Shown piece after piece: positions 53,456 to 64,000 of a DNA stretch of 64,000 nt. Source of the DNA: Cephalotus follicularis (Eukaryota; Streptophyta; Magnoliopsida; Oxalidales; Cephalotaceae); contig BDDD01002938.1 in the NCBI GenBank assembly GCA_001972305.1, positions 1 to 64,000 of the forward strand, in the 5' to 3' direction. The notes under the pieces are model-generated. The model saw only the letters and a program-made list of their open reading frames with translations, did not search any database and was not told the origin of the DNA. The position numbers and the translations under genes were made by a program. Each line of letters starts with the position of its first letter. The stretch's first letter is position 1.

Positions 53456-53810
53456 AAGGGTTGGGTTGCATTTTGAGCATATGTTTGCTTGCATATTACT
53501 GTGGATTGCTCGAGCTTTCTTCGCCTTGTGCCGGTTAGCATCGATGTAGGTACGGATTGAATTGTGGACTAGATTGTTATTGCTTCTAAAATGTTTTATC
53601 ATTTTAGGAAGTTGCATTCATGGTTTATTATAAATCATTACTTTACATAAAATGTTATGTTCAAAATTGAAATACGATTTCGATGGATTGTTTTACATTT
53701 TGAATAATTGTAAGTATTCAAGTATTTTATAACCTATAAACTACTTGGAAAATGGATTGATTTTGGATTGATTGATTGATGGATTGTGATGGCAATTCTG
53801 TATTAGTTAC

Positions 53811-54240
53811 TAACCACATAGTTGAAGTAACTAGGAATTTCAAATGTGTTGGCTGCTAAACACATAGTGGAAGCAGCTAGGGTTTTACGTACAATGGTTA
53901 TTAAACGCAGAGCAGAAGTAACTGAGCTACTAAACACATAATGGAAGTAGCTAGGGACTCCCACATCCAGCGGTTGCTAAACGCATAGCTGAAGGAACCG
54001 GGTTACTAAACACAGAGTCGAAGTGACCGGGTGCTAAACATAGAATTGAAGCATCCCTGGATGGATTGTTTGTCCAATGTGACATGGTTGACTGGATTGA
54101 ATTGTTTGTCCTATATGACATGATTGACTGGATTGAATTGTTTTATGTGACATGATTCACTGGAATGAATTGTTTGTCCTATGTGACACGTTTGGCTGTA
54201 CTGGATTGCTTGTCCTTGGGACATGATCGATGGATTGATT
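53811..54240. repeat. Two adjacent minisatellites in LTR fragment
   Basis: First block (53811 to about 54060): seven diverged units around gctaaacacatagtggaagcagctaggg. Second block (54062-54240): five units around gaattgtttgtcctatgtgacatgattgactg, one with an internal deletion. S1 has only scattered single counterparts. Confidence 0.88.
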
Positions 54241-54819
54241 GTTGTAGCCACTTGTCATGGTTGCTTACCTATTGACTGATATACCTATATATACAATATA
54301 TATGTATTGTGATATATTATAGATTGCATCACGAATGCATTCATACAGGACATTCACTATCGTTGACCTCGAAATGTATTTATATTTTCTCTACTTAGCC
54401 GAGTGAGAACAAAGACTAACCCCCTACAATTTCATATTGATGCAATGGGATTGATATCTCATACGCTCGGAGGATTTCAGAGAATACTGAGTTCTTCTTC
54501 TTTTATGAAATGTTAATTGGATAATGTATTGAGAGATGTTTAATTGGATCACTGTCTTGATGAGTAATTGTATTTGGCTGAATATTAGATCATGCTCCGT
54601 CTCGAGGGAAATTGACAATGGTTATTGAAATGTTAAATCTAATAAACTGGTATCATGTAGTATGGGATGCATAATACATACTTCATTCAGCTTATATTTA
54701 AATGCTTCCGCAACGATTTTTGTATGAGAATGGAAAGTTTTAAATTTCCCGTAATTTTTATAAGCTGGATATATGTCAATTGCCATGACCTATTGTTGTT
54801 ATAGAAACGGGGTGTGACA

Positions 54820-55291
54820 GTGTCCCTAGTGGATGCGTTTTGTCTCGTGAGTGTTTTCCAGCGAATAAACACACAAAATTCAGTTCATCAAAACTTTGAC
54901 AGTTGGAAAAATGTATTTATGCTTAAAAATTCATAGAATACCCCTATACTTGAATTTTATTATCTCGTTGTAAGTTCTAGAATCAAAACACATATCAATT
55001 ATGGAGCTTAACCAAATTTTCTGTTATTTCACACATTTTACCAATCAAGATATACACTCTCAATAACATAAAATCCTAGTTCAGATTCGGACAAACAACT
55101 TAGCACTTACACATTTTCTTTTCTTTTACTTTTCTTTCTTCATTTTTTTAATATTCCTCCACTACTTTTCCATCTAAATTGCCATGGATGGAGCAACCAC
55201 CAGACAACCAAGGTACTAAGTAGCTTAAGAATTTGCAATTCGCACATGAAATCAATGAAAATTTTACCAACTTAAATTCTTGCAACGTCTT
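54820..55291. other. Unassigned interval
   Basis: 472 bp between two LTR ends. AT-rich, with no open frame of note, no array words, and no match to other parts of the window that I could see. It could be original target DNA or decayed element sequence. Confidence 0.5.
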
Positions 55292-56229
55292 TGTAACACC
55301 CCCGATGGTGGGAATGCTTACAGGTACAAATATCAGAACTAAACATAACAGAACATAAAACCCAATATTTATTCAAAACATAGTGGTCTGAAACATTATC
55401 TATAATATGATCTAAAAATCATAAGCCGAAACCATAAACCGAAATCATAATCCAAAAAAACATAATATTTTTCAAAAGACTGGCCCAAAACACGATCATA
55501 ACACTACTGGAAACACAAACGGACCAAGTTCCTAGATGATCATCAATTATAGGTGGACTCTCATGACACCTCGCCCTGATGCTCCTGATAACCTGCTGCA
55601 TGGAAACAAAAACGCGGCTGAACAAACCTCAGTACGAATAAGGAATGTAAAACAGTAAACATAAATTTAAAAGATAAACACATATCTGAACTTTAATATC
55701 AGAAAATAGCATGGTTAAATATTCTTTATAATGTAAAGCATAATATTTAAATAAAAAAGTTATAAAATCTTCATAACTTTCCGAATAGCATCGTATCATA
55801 ATCTTACAAATAACATAAATTCATAATTCATAACTTTATCTGACATCATAATTCCATATAAAGATCCGATGTACATATATAAATGCAAGGGTTCGCGAGG
55901 CCCACATGCCAAATGGAACGACGTGTATGACACTACACAATCAATTCCCAAAACCCGAATCCGATAATAACTAGAGTCGACTCATACGCCTCAAATGGAT
56001 CCATACCCTACCCTCAGGATATATATAGAGAGACGTCGTAGACCGATCACACCGCCACGGTAGGTGTCATGTCCCTCGTGCCAAAGAGCAAGCCTATGAG
56101 ACCTCATAGGTAAATTTTTCGTTGTATGTCATTATTCCAAAATATTGTTTTATTCCAAAACAATTTAAAACATAAACAGATTTTTTGAACGTTTTCCGAA
56201 CATATCATATCATATCATAAAATCAACAT

Positions 56230-56405
56230 ACTTTCGAAAGTGAAAGTCATGTCAAACTAAATCGAAGCAACATAGTTCCTAAAGTGAAAGTCATACTCGT
56301 TTAACATACTTCAATAGTGAAAGTCATGTTTGTTTAATAAAAATCAGCATACCTTTGAAAGTGAAAGTCATACTCAACATACTTTCGATAGTGAAAGTCA
56401 TACTA
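56230..56405. repeat. Short dispersed repeat 'cataCTTtcgaAAGTGAAAGTCAT' in Gypsy-4 LTR
   Basis: About five copies of a unit containing agtgaaagtcat spaced 30-45 bp apart. The Gypsy-5 LTR has two related copies near 61730-61770. Confidence 0.75.
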
Positions 56406-56762
56406 TAATTATAAAATCAATAATATTAAACTTTATTCTCAAAGTAATAAAATTGACTTTATAAAACCGAAATATATATCCGATAACGAAAATCCATACA
56501 TATTCATGAACCAAAGGAATATCAAATAACGAAGAGTCCGTATTAAAAGAAATATTGAATCCATTTCAATAAAATCATAGCATAGCCAAGAATGAGAAAT
56601 ATCTGTACCTTAGCCGTTCGAAAACTAAACGAATTCCGAATACAAAACAAAAGCACACTTGTAACACTCTAAGCTCCACCACAGATGTTACAATACCCTA
56701 ATCAAATTAATCCAAACATTACCGCAACGTATAAGATGAAATTATCAAACTTCCAGAACAAA

Positions 56763-57064
56763 GTGTTGATGTGTTGGACAAAAGCGTCGACATCATGTCA
56801 AAAGCGTTGGCGCTTAACATAAGGCGTCGACGGTTTTGACACAACAAGAACCAAAGCGCTTAACAAAGCGTCGACAAAACATACTAACATTCACGACATA
56901 AGCGTCACTTTTAAATAAAAGCGTCGATGTTTAAGTCATAAGCGTCGACAGATTAACCAAAACAATCGACGCTTAGACACATGAAGGCATTCAAAAATAG
57001 ATTATACACACACAGGCATCGACACTTATGATAAGCGACAACGCTTTCGATAAGCGTCGATGCT
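56763..57064. repeat. Gypsy-4 LTR word array B (GCGTCGACG type)
   Basis: About twelve words, including agtgttgatg, agcgtcgacatc, agcgttggcgctt, ggcgtcgacgg (56823), agcgtcgaca, agcgtcgatg, agcgtcgacag, aatcgacgctt, gcatcgacactt and agcgtcgatgctt. Confidence 0.9.
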
Positions 57065-57655
57065 TTATGTCGAAAACATGAAACCAGTTGCAGAAATAAG
57101 CTGAAATAATGACTATAATTCAAGTTTCTTTGCATTAATCATAAAACAGTGATATGCAGATGATTAAACATGACTTTTATCACTACAAGATACCAGTATA
57201 ACAATTTAAACACATAATTGCTTGGACATGCAATTGAAAAATGGCAGCAGAGATATTCTTTTTAAAACATGCTTCATATTTCATGATCAAAATGAATTTC
57301 CATCTTGTTTTAGTACAAACTAATGATAAATAACAAAACTACATAACGAAAAATAACTTTTATGTTCAGGAAATACCTTCACTTGATGCCAAAACGTTGC
57401 AAAATGAAGAAAGTGGTGCAAGAAAATGGCTATTCATTTTTGTAAAGAAACAGTGCAGATGACAGTTTTTAAATAGGATGAATTCGTGGGTTTATGATAA
57501 AACGTGTTCTTTTGATAACAAAATCAGATGAATTAAAACTTACCATGTATACAGAGAACGCGGCTAAGTAAAAAGGAAAATCAGATTCACAAAAATGGCA
57601 AGAATCCTTTCGAAAAAGTCATGCCACCGTCCAAAATAGATAAGGAAAGGCGACT

Positions 57656-57806
57656 TAAGCGTCGACGGTATACTGAAAGTGTCGGCGGTTAAGCCTTTAA
57701 AGCCAAAGGCGTCGATGTCAAAATTATGGGCGTCGACTTGTTTCATCTCCAAAGAATTATGAAACTTCAATGCCAAAGCGTCAACGCTTATGCTGAAGGC
57801 ATCGAC
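57656..57806. repeat. Gypsy-4 LTR word array A (GCGTCGACG type)
   Basis: Words: aagcgtcgacgg (57657), aagtgtcggcgg, ggcgtcgatg, ggcgtcgactt, aagcgtcaacgctt, ggcatcgacgctt. It lies 136-286 bp from the LTR start in LTR orientation. Confidence 0.88.
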
Positions 57807-57942
57807 GCTTAACGCCCATAATTCAAAAACAAAGAATATTTCAAAATAAAATCAAATGGTCCAAAAAAAACATAGCATCAAATAGGAGAAATAAACACAA
57901 CATATAACGATAAACACTTAGGCACAGAAACGGGGTATTACA

Positions 57943-57962
57943 TCCCCCCCACCCCTCCCCCT
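57943..57962 (-). other. Gypsy-4 polypurine tract
   Basis: On the minus strand AGGGGGAGGGGTGGGGGGGA directly precedes LTR start TGTAATACCCCG. Confidence 0.88.
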
Positions 57963-58900
57963 AAAAGGGATTTCGTCCCGAAATCATAACCATACACATA
58001 CCTTGACAAACGGAAAGGTCTTGCTACGAGTAACCCGTTCTTGCCGACCAGAATATCCTTAGCCTCCTCCTCACAAGATAAATCCTCCCGAATCTTGTCC
58101 AAAGGATACTAAACCACTTGCAGGGGATGATACCGATAACCCCTCAACAAAGACACATGGAGTACATTATGGAATTGTGCTAACGGTGGAGGCAAAGCTA
58201 ACGGATAAGCAGCCGCTCCAACCTTTTTCAGAACTTCAAAGGGTCCTATAAACCGAGGACTGAACTTCCCAGTCATCCCAAAACGACGGACTCCTTTCCA
58301 TGGTGAAACCTTCAAAAACTTATGTTCACCTACTTTGAACTCCAAGTCTCTCCGATGTTTATCCGTATAACTTTTCTTTCGGGATTGAGCTGCCTTCAAT
58401 CGTTCCCTTGCTATTGCCACTTTCTCAGTAGTGACCTGCACTAGCTCAAGTCCTTTACTAACTCTTTCTCCAACCTCATCCCAACACGTCGGAGCTCAAC
58501 ACTTTCGCCCATACAAGGCCTCAAACAGAGCCATACGAATGCTAGCATGCCAACTGTTGTTGTATGAAAACTCTACCAAGCTCAAATACTCATCCCAGTT
58601 TCCAGTCCACTCTAAAGCACAAGACCTCAGCATGTCCTCTAAAGTCTGGATGGTCCTCTCAGACTGTCCATCCGTCTATGGGTGGAAAGTTGTACTGTAA
58701 TTGAGTCGCGTGCCCCATGCCTTCTGGAATCCTTTCTCAAATCTAGAAGTGAAACGGGGATCCCTATTCGATGCAATGGATACATGTGTCCCATGAAGTC
58801 TCACTATCTCCAGCTGGAAAACCTCTGCCAATAGGTCCACGGAGAAGTTGTCTCGAATGGCCAAGAAGTAAGTTGATTTGGTCAATCGATCCATGATGGG
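57963..58900 (-). pseudogene. Gypsy-4 pol C-terminal remnant (integrase, partial chromodomain)
   Basis: Minus-strand integrase from DRLTKSTYFLAIRDNF through SNRDPRFTSRF, the [16 protein letters not shown] segment, KSYTDKHRRDLEFKVGEHKFLKVSPWKGVRRFG, GKFSPRFIGPFEVLKKVG and FHNVLHVSLLRGYRYHP. The conserved end is altered: RQERVTRSKT and the following PFVKV occur in a shifted frame and the sequence then leaves the family consensus, so most of the chromodomain (the KVLW...ATWE core) is lost. Stops lie at 58676-58678 and about 58109. The rest of Pol and Gag are missing upstream, where another repeat begins at 58901. Confidence 0.87.
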
Positions 58901-60653
58901 TGTCATTAGGCCGAATCAAAATTACCCTAATCTAACAATTTAGCAAGTGGAAGTAGGGATCGTTCCCACGAAGAGCTGAAAGGAGATGCTATAAAAATAA
59001 ACTTAGGATGCAACTAAACAAAAATAACGAATACAAAATTAAATTAATCTAAGCTAACAATGCAAATAAAAATGAATTGAAAAGAGAGAATTGATTTGGA
59101 TTAAAGTAATTTAATGAAAAACTAAACAATTGAAATTAACTATCTAACGTAAACTAACAAAATAAGTAAAAAATAATAATATGAAAAAGCAATCCCGTAG
59201 ATGTGAGAATCCTCGCATGTATATATATATCCAAATTCGTGGCACAAGTTTCAATTTAGCGCAGAAATTTACCAAATTAACCTAGGTACTACCTATCTTG
59301 TCAAACCTTGATACTCTCAAAAGGTTGATTGGTTAAAGACTGTCTTTGACTAACACAGCAAACTAGTGATTTAGCCTAGGTACAACCTATCCTGTCACAC
59401 CTTGATACTCTCAAAAGGTTGATTGGTTAAACGGTGTCTTTGGTTTAATCACATAAAAAATATTCCATGATATAGATGAAATAAAGCTACTAACAATAAA
59501 TCATCAAAACAGAATTTATATATTAAAAATTATTCTCATCAATGTTGTCACTACATTAACAAGAAAAAGTGTCTCATAAACATGCAATTAAACTTGAAAC
59601 CAAAACTGAAATATATATAATATGGGTTCATCTACATCTAGCGATTAAAATACTAGCCGGACATGACGATGGAGGCAACAATAATCTTCAAAGAATTCTT
59701 CCTCTCCATTGTCGTGCGCCTTCTCTGCGTTTTTTTTATTTTCTGCGTTGCAGCTCTCCTCCTCTATTGTCTCGCTATGCCATATATATATATGCATATG
59801 TAGCCGCCGCCTAAACCTAAAGCAAAGTGGTCCCTCTTTTAATTTTATTTCCGCATTTGACAGTGTATTTGGTGCATGATTTGAGTTGCATGGACTTGTG
59901 GCGTCACTGATTGGTTCGTGGGCTTATTGCATGCATGCAGGTGTGGAGATGCTGGCGTGTTGAACACTGATGCGGGCTTGAAGACTACGCGGGCATTAAT
60001 TGCTTTCAGCGTACATGGACGTATGTGTGTAAGGCTTGATTATATGCATGCATGGGTTGAAGATGTTTGCTGATGGCTGGAGATGTGCATGGCTGTTTTG
60101 GAATTGCGGCTTGCATGGGCTGCTGACGAATGGACTGAAGACTTGCTGGGTTGCATGCATGCGTATGTATGGCTTCATGGTTGGGCTGGGTGTATTCATG
60201 CATGAGGTGCGCATGTAGGCTGAAGACTTGTGGCGCATGAATTGTTTGGCTTTGCAGATGGCGACACGTGGATGGCTTCAAATATTTCAACGTTGATTTT
60301 CTTGCAATATCTCATCATCGGAGCTTCAGAATAAACCGACCCATGAATTAAAAGTGCTCAAATTAATTTTATGAACAATATGAGCCCAATATTCAATATC
60401 TTCCGAGTCTTAAATTTTGACTTCTCTTGCTTAAGTGGGTGCACTCTTTAACCGATCTTTGATTTCAAACCACTTTAACTTGAAAAGTAACGTTTTAGCT
60501 CCATTTTCTCTTATTCCGCAATAATTAAATAATACCTGAAAATCAAATAAACACCACCACAGTAGTCTATTTCAAGCATAAAAATATAATAAATAAATCA
60601 TTAAAATCACACATTTTTATGCTTCTCAATCCACCACTACCCAGATGGCATCA
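58901..60653 (-). mobile_element. Probable solo LTR of another family
   Basis: On the minus strand it runs TGATGCCATCTGGG to CGGCCTAATGACA, so it has TG...CA ends. It breaks the Gypsy-4 integrase exactly. It contains 'gtagggatcgttcccacgaagagc', a 94-bp tandem duplication (59281-59450) and a GCATGC-rich stretch (59930-60240). No coding domain is seen; short frames at 59996-60290 are composition artefacts. The 5-bp flanks (atggg and tttgt) do not match, so it may be truncated or rearranged. Confidence 0.6.
59281..59450. repeat. 94-bp tandem duplication
   Basis: cctaggtac...ccttgatactctcaaaaggttgattggttaaa occurs at 59281 and again at 59375, with about 8 differences. The second copy is slightly shorter at its end. 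Confidence 0.9.
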
Positions 60654-62131
60654 TTTGTAACACCCCCGATGGTGGGAGCCCTTATAGGTCATAATACCAA
60701 ACTGAAACATAACGGAAATCTAAACAAAAGACTGATACAAAATGGATGTGGTGGTCTGAAAGCATATCTTATAACAACTGATATAAACAGAGTCTGAAAA
60801 CTTTAACAAATCATAATTAGAAACGAACCATAATCCGATATCCAAATACTGAAAACATAACCGAAACAAAACCAAAATCGGAAACTGTTTTTACTGAAAA
60901 CTAATCTGATTCTACTGAAAAACAAAAGGACCAACTCCTAGATAATCCTCTGACAAGTGGGTAACTCTCATCACACCTTTCCCCCATGCTCCTGAAAACC
61001 TGCCGCATAGAAACAAAAACGCAGCTGAGCAAACCTCTGTACGGATAAGGAATTAAAACAGTAAACGGTAGGCAGAATAATTTAAACTTTAAATTCAGTA
61101 AGGAAACATAGTAAATATTCTTGAAAAGTAAAACAGAATATTTAAAAGCGAGCAGTTGTAAAATCATCATAACTTTGCGAAAACATAACATCATAATTCA
61201 AAACATTATCTGATTTCATAATTCAAAACATTATCTGATTTCATAATTCCATAACAGATAATTTCTGACATACATACATATATAGGTGCAAGGGGTTCGC
61301 GAGGCCCACATGCTCTGACGGAAAACTCGTATACGGCACTACACAAACAATCCCAAATACTGAATTTCTGAATTTATGAATTCTGACATAGCTAGAGTAT
61401 ACTCATACGCCTCAAAAGGATCCATATCCTACCCTCAGGATACATATTTAAAAGATACGCCGTAGACCGATCACACCGCCACGGTAGGTGTCATGTTCTC
61501 CATGCCAAAGAACGTGCCTATGATACCTCATAGTAGGTTTTTTTCTCTGTATGTTATTATGCTAAAACTTTGTTTTATTCTAAAACAGTTCTAAAATGTA
61601 CTTATGTAAACTGCTCTAGACATATCTGAAATTATTTAAAAAGAATCATACTTTCATATCAAAATCCAAAATCAAAATTCGATCTTAAAATCAAAATCCG
61701 AACTGTATCTGAAGTTTAACATACTTCCGAAAGTGGAAGCCATGTCTAAAACAAATATCATACTTTCGATAATAGAAAATATGCTTATTAATAATCAATA
61801 TCCGAAGTCACAATGTTAAAATCCATTTCAGTAAGATTATTATCAAAATGAGAACATCCGTATCAAAATACAAGTTTTATTCCTAATAAAACCAGGAACA
61901 TAAATCCATTCGATAAAACGTACAAAATCATCAATTAATGAAAGTTTAATCGAAGGAGTACCAAAGAACGAAGAATCCGTACCTTAGCTGATCGAAAAAT
62001 CTAAACAAACACGAATACTGGACAAAAGTATCCTAGAGTGTCCTAAACTTCACCAGGGACGATATAAAGACCTAAACATACGAGTCCAAACATCACATAA
62101 CATAAAAAGTAGCAAACATCAAAACTGCCAT

Positions 62132-62266
62132 AAAGCGTCGACAGTTTGTTCTTAGGCGTCGACGGTTTAATTGTACAAATGGACAAAGCGTCGAGCCAAG
62201 AGTTGACTGACCAAAGCATAAAACGATACAAAGCGGCGACGCTCAAATACTAAGCGTCGACGGTTT
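62132..62266. repeat. Gypsy-5 LTR word array B (GCGTCGACG type)
   Basis: Words: aagcgtcgacag (62133), ggcgtcgacgg (62155), aagcgtcgag, gagttgactg, aagcggcgacgct and aagcgtcgacgg (62252). Confidence 0.88.
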
Positions 62267-63014
62267 GCGTCAGACACAGAATACAAATGCAGAAAACAGT
62301 TTCAATTCATGAACAAATCCGATTTTTGATAAACACAATGCATAACTAACAACATGCAGGTTCAGTGACATGTTATATGAATTCAAAAATGCTAGAATAA
62401 CCCTATGATTTCATGCGAAATGTAAAATACATTTTGAATTGAAATTTTCGGATATTTAAACAGTTTATCCAAATCAGGAACTATAATCCGATTTTCTTGT
62501 TAGCCAGAGTATAACCCAGTAACATAAACATATCTATAGCGTAACTAATTTGATCAAAACATCAGTAAAACAATTTATGTGCCTAAATTTCATATATGAA
62601 CAATTTAGAACAATAGAAAATCAGTTTCAACAGACCTCTTAGATCATGCTCGAAATCAAGTTATAGTTGGTTTTATTACAAATTAAAGGGTGATACAGAA
62701 ACTACATAGTACAATCTATAACTTTCGTTTAGAAGTTACCTTCAGAAAACGTCGAAATCGATGCAGAAAAACGTGTTCAAAGTTGTTGTTCGTTTGTAGA
62801 AATATGCAGATATGGGTTTTCTTTGAAATTGGTACTTAGATTTTTAAAACCAGAAAAACGAGTAAAAATTGATGGTAAATCATGCATCTAATGAGTTTTC
62901 CTTTCTTGCAGATTCGGCTTCAACAAAGAAGGAAAATCAGATCAACAAAAATGGCAAAAAACCTCTCTTTCCCTAAACATGTCACCGTCCAAACTGGTAT
63001 GGAAAGCCGACTAA

Positions 63015-63150
63015 AGCGTCGACTGTTTACTTAAAGCGTCGACGGTTAAGCAGTTAAATACAAAACGCGTCGAAGTCACACGTTTAGGCGTCGACGTGCC
63101 CCACAGCAGCCAAAGCGTCGGCGGTTCTAATAAGAGCGTCGGCGCTTTGT
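63015..63150. repeat. Gypsy-5 LTR word array A (GCGTCGACG type)
   Basis: Words: aagcgtcgactg (63015), aagcgtcgacgg (63036), acgcgtcgaag, ggcgtcgacg (63088), aagcgtcggcgg (63112), gagcgtcggcgctt (63134). Four of six keep an intact GTCGA core. Confidence 0.9.
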
Positions 63151-63241
63151 GCCCAGAAAACAAAATGAAAGAAATTCAAACAAAAATCGAAGAGGTCCAC
63201 AAACCATAGCATAACTCGAAAGGATATAATCCCAACATAAA

Positions 63242-64000
63242 ACATGTAACGAGGATATTCCTCTCGAATATGCTCCTCCAACTCCCAAGTAGCTTCGCTT
63301 TTGGGATGATTCTTCCACAAGACTTTTAGAAAAGGAATAGTCTTACTACGAGTAACCCTCTCTTGTCTATCCAAAATAGCCTCAGCCTCCTCATCGCAAG
63401 ACAAGTCCTCGCGAATACTATTAAAAGGATAGTGAACCACGTGTAAGGGATGGTACCGGTAACCCCTCAGTAAAGACACATGGAACACGTTATGAACATG
63501 AAATAACTGTGGAGGCAAAGCTAACCAGTAAGCAACCACTCCAACCTTTTCCAGAATTTCAAAAGGTCCAATAAACCGTGGACTCAACTTTCCCTTCAGC
63601 CCAAACCTCCGAACTTCCTTCCATGGTGAAACTTTCAGAAACACGTGTTCACCAACTCTAAACTCTAATTCCCTCCGATGTTTGTCTACATAACTCTTCT
63701 GTCGAGATTGAGCTACTTTCAGTCTTTCTCTACCTACAGTCACTTTTTCAGTAGTGATCTGAACTAGCTCAGGCCCTTCGATGACTCTCTCTGCAACCTC
63801 ATCCCAACATGTCGGAGATCGACATTTTCTCCCAAACAGTGCCTCGAACGGGGCCATCCGAATGCTAGCATGCCAACTATTATTATATACGAACTCCACC
63901 AAGCTCAAATACTCATCCTAGTTTCCTGCCCACTCTAATGCACAAGACCTCAGCATGTCCTCTAAAGTCTGGATGGTCCTCTCCGACTGTCCATCTGTCT
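63242..64000 (-). pseudogene. Gypsy-5 pol C-terminal part, cut by window edge
   Basis: Integrase end from the [16 protein letters not shown] region (window edge) through a stop near 63918 (AGN followed by DEYLSL), [96 protein letters not shown], then a full chromodomain-like end (AILDRQERVTRSKTIPFLKVLW, SEATWELEEHIREEYP). Because of the deletion at 63241 the frame runs into LTR sequence and closes at 63084-63086. The upstream part lies outside the window. Confidence 0.9.

Larger units (their letters stand above)
52989..54819 (+). mobile_element. Gypsy LTR fragment, plus orientation (Gypsy-1/2 LTR family)
   Basis: Ends CGGGGTGTGACA at 54819 and shares 'tacttagcc(a/g)agtgag(g/a)acaa' and following text with the S1 right end. 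The left end is truncated; no TGTAATAACC start was found. An array lies at 53091-53455 and two minisatellites at 53811-54240. No primer site follows. Confidence 0.8.
55292..57942 (-). mobile_element. Gypsy-4 3' LTR (2,651 bp)
   Basis: On the plus strand it runs TGTAACACCCCCGATGG to CGGGGTATTACA. It is followed by a C-rich run that is the polypurine tract on the minus strand. Arrays at 56763-57064 and 57656-57806 lie in the same relative positions as in Gypsy-5. Repeated phrases 'gaaagtgaaagtcat' (several copies, 56230-56400) form a loose short repeat. Confidence 0.9.
60656..63241 (-). mobile_element. Gypsy-5 3' LTR (terminal ~50 bp deleted)
   Basis: Begins TGTAACACCCCCGATGG as in Gypsy-4 and follows it throughout, up to 'aacatgtaacga' at about 63241. 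There the LTR start, polypurine tract and 3' UTR are deleted and pol begins at once. Arrays at 62132-62266 and 63015-63150. Confidence 0.88.

Noticed and set aside
59996-60290. Frames of 60-94 codons on both strands of a GCATGC-rich stretch
   Set aside because: Strong TGCATG composition keeps several frames open at once, and no domain is seen.
1-64000. Host protein-coding genes, tRNA or rRNA genes
   Set aside because: Every frame with recognisable domains belongs to a retrotransposon. The tRNA-like matches are primer binding sites, and no cloverleaf or rRNA core was seen.

Overview
The window is a block of nested LTR retrotransposons from a flowering-plant nuclear genome. I see no convincing host gene, tRNA or rRNA in 64 kb. 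The plant assignment rests on Tekay-type chromoviruses (Ty3/Gypsy with a C-terminal chromodomain), a SIRE-type Ty1/Copia element with an env-like third ORF, Angela/TAR-like Copia elements, and tRNA-Met primer sites (TGGTATCAGAGC). The species cannot be narrowed from the sequence. Such a block suggests heterochromatin or pericentromere.

Layout. (1) 1-18.6 kb: Copia-1 (+), a single gag-pol frame with four in-frame stops. Its LTR is split by a Tekay-type solo LTR, S1 (4549-17411, TSD ATCGG). S1 is itself split by a full-length Tekay element, Gypsy-1 (5782-15868, minus strand, TSD ATATG). (2) 18.6-20.3 kb: a decayed minus-strand Gypsy RT/RNase H fragment holding a 626-bp unknown insert. (3) 20.3-31.9 kb: Gypsy-2 (minus strand, Tekay). 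Its 3' LTR carries solo LTR S2 (22118-25437, TSD GATGT) and its 5' LTR is truncated. (4) 31.9-51.5 kb: a SIRE-type Copia element truncated at both ends. Its env-like ORF is split by Copia-2 (37555-49082, TSD GCAAG). The 3' LTR of Copia-2 has 899 bp replaced by a Gypsy LTR fragment. (5) 51.5-64 kb: Gypsy LTR fragments, two truncated minus-strand Tekay-like elements (Gypsy-4 and Gypsy-5) and a probable solo LTR of another family between them. Assembly gaps lie at 13601-13796 and 27590-28075.

No element is visibly autonomous. Most decay is in-frame stop codons, many explained by C-to-T change, with a few frameshifts and deletions. Insertion order can be read from target-site duplications: Copia-1, then S1, then Gypsy-1; the SIRE element, then Copia-2; Gypsy-2, then S2.

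The most unusual signal is a set of short, nearly self-complementary words, mostly centred on GTCGAC or ATCGAY, clustered in many different LTRs. Each element has its own version: GCGTCGACGC in Gypsy-1, S2, Gypsy-4 and Gypsy-5; CAGTCGACTG in Gypsy-2 and S1; ACATCGACG/ACATCGATC in SIRE. Where an LTR or element has two arrays, both use the same version. Related LTRs carry different words in the same positions. This is reported as the main candidate for an undescribed cis-acting system.
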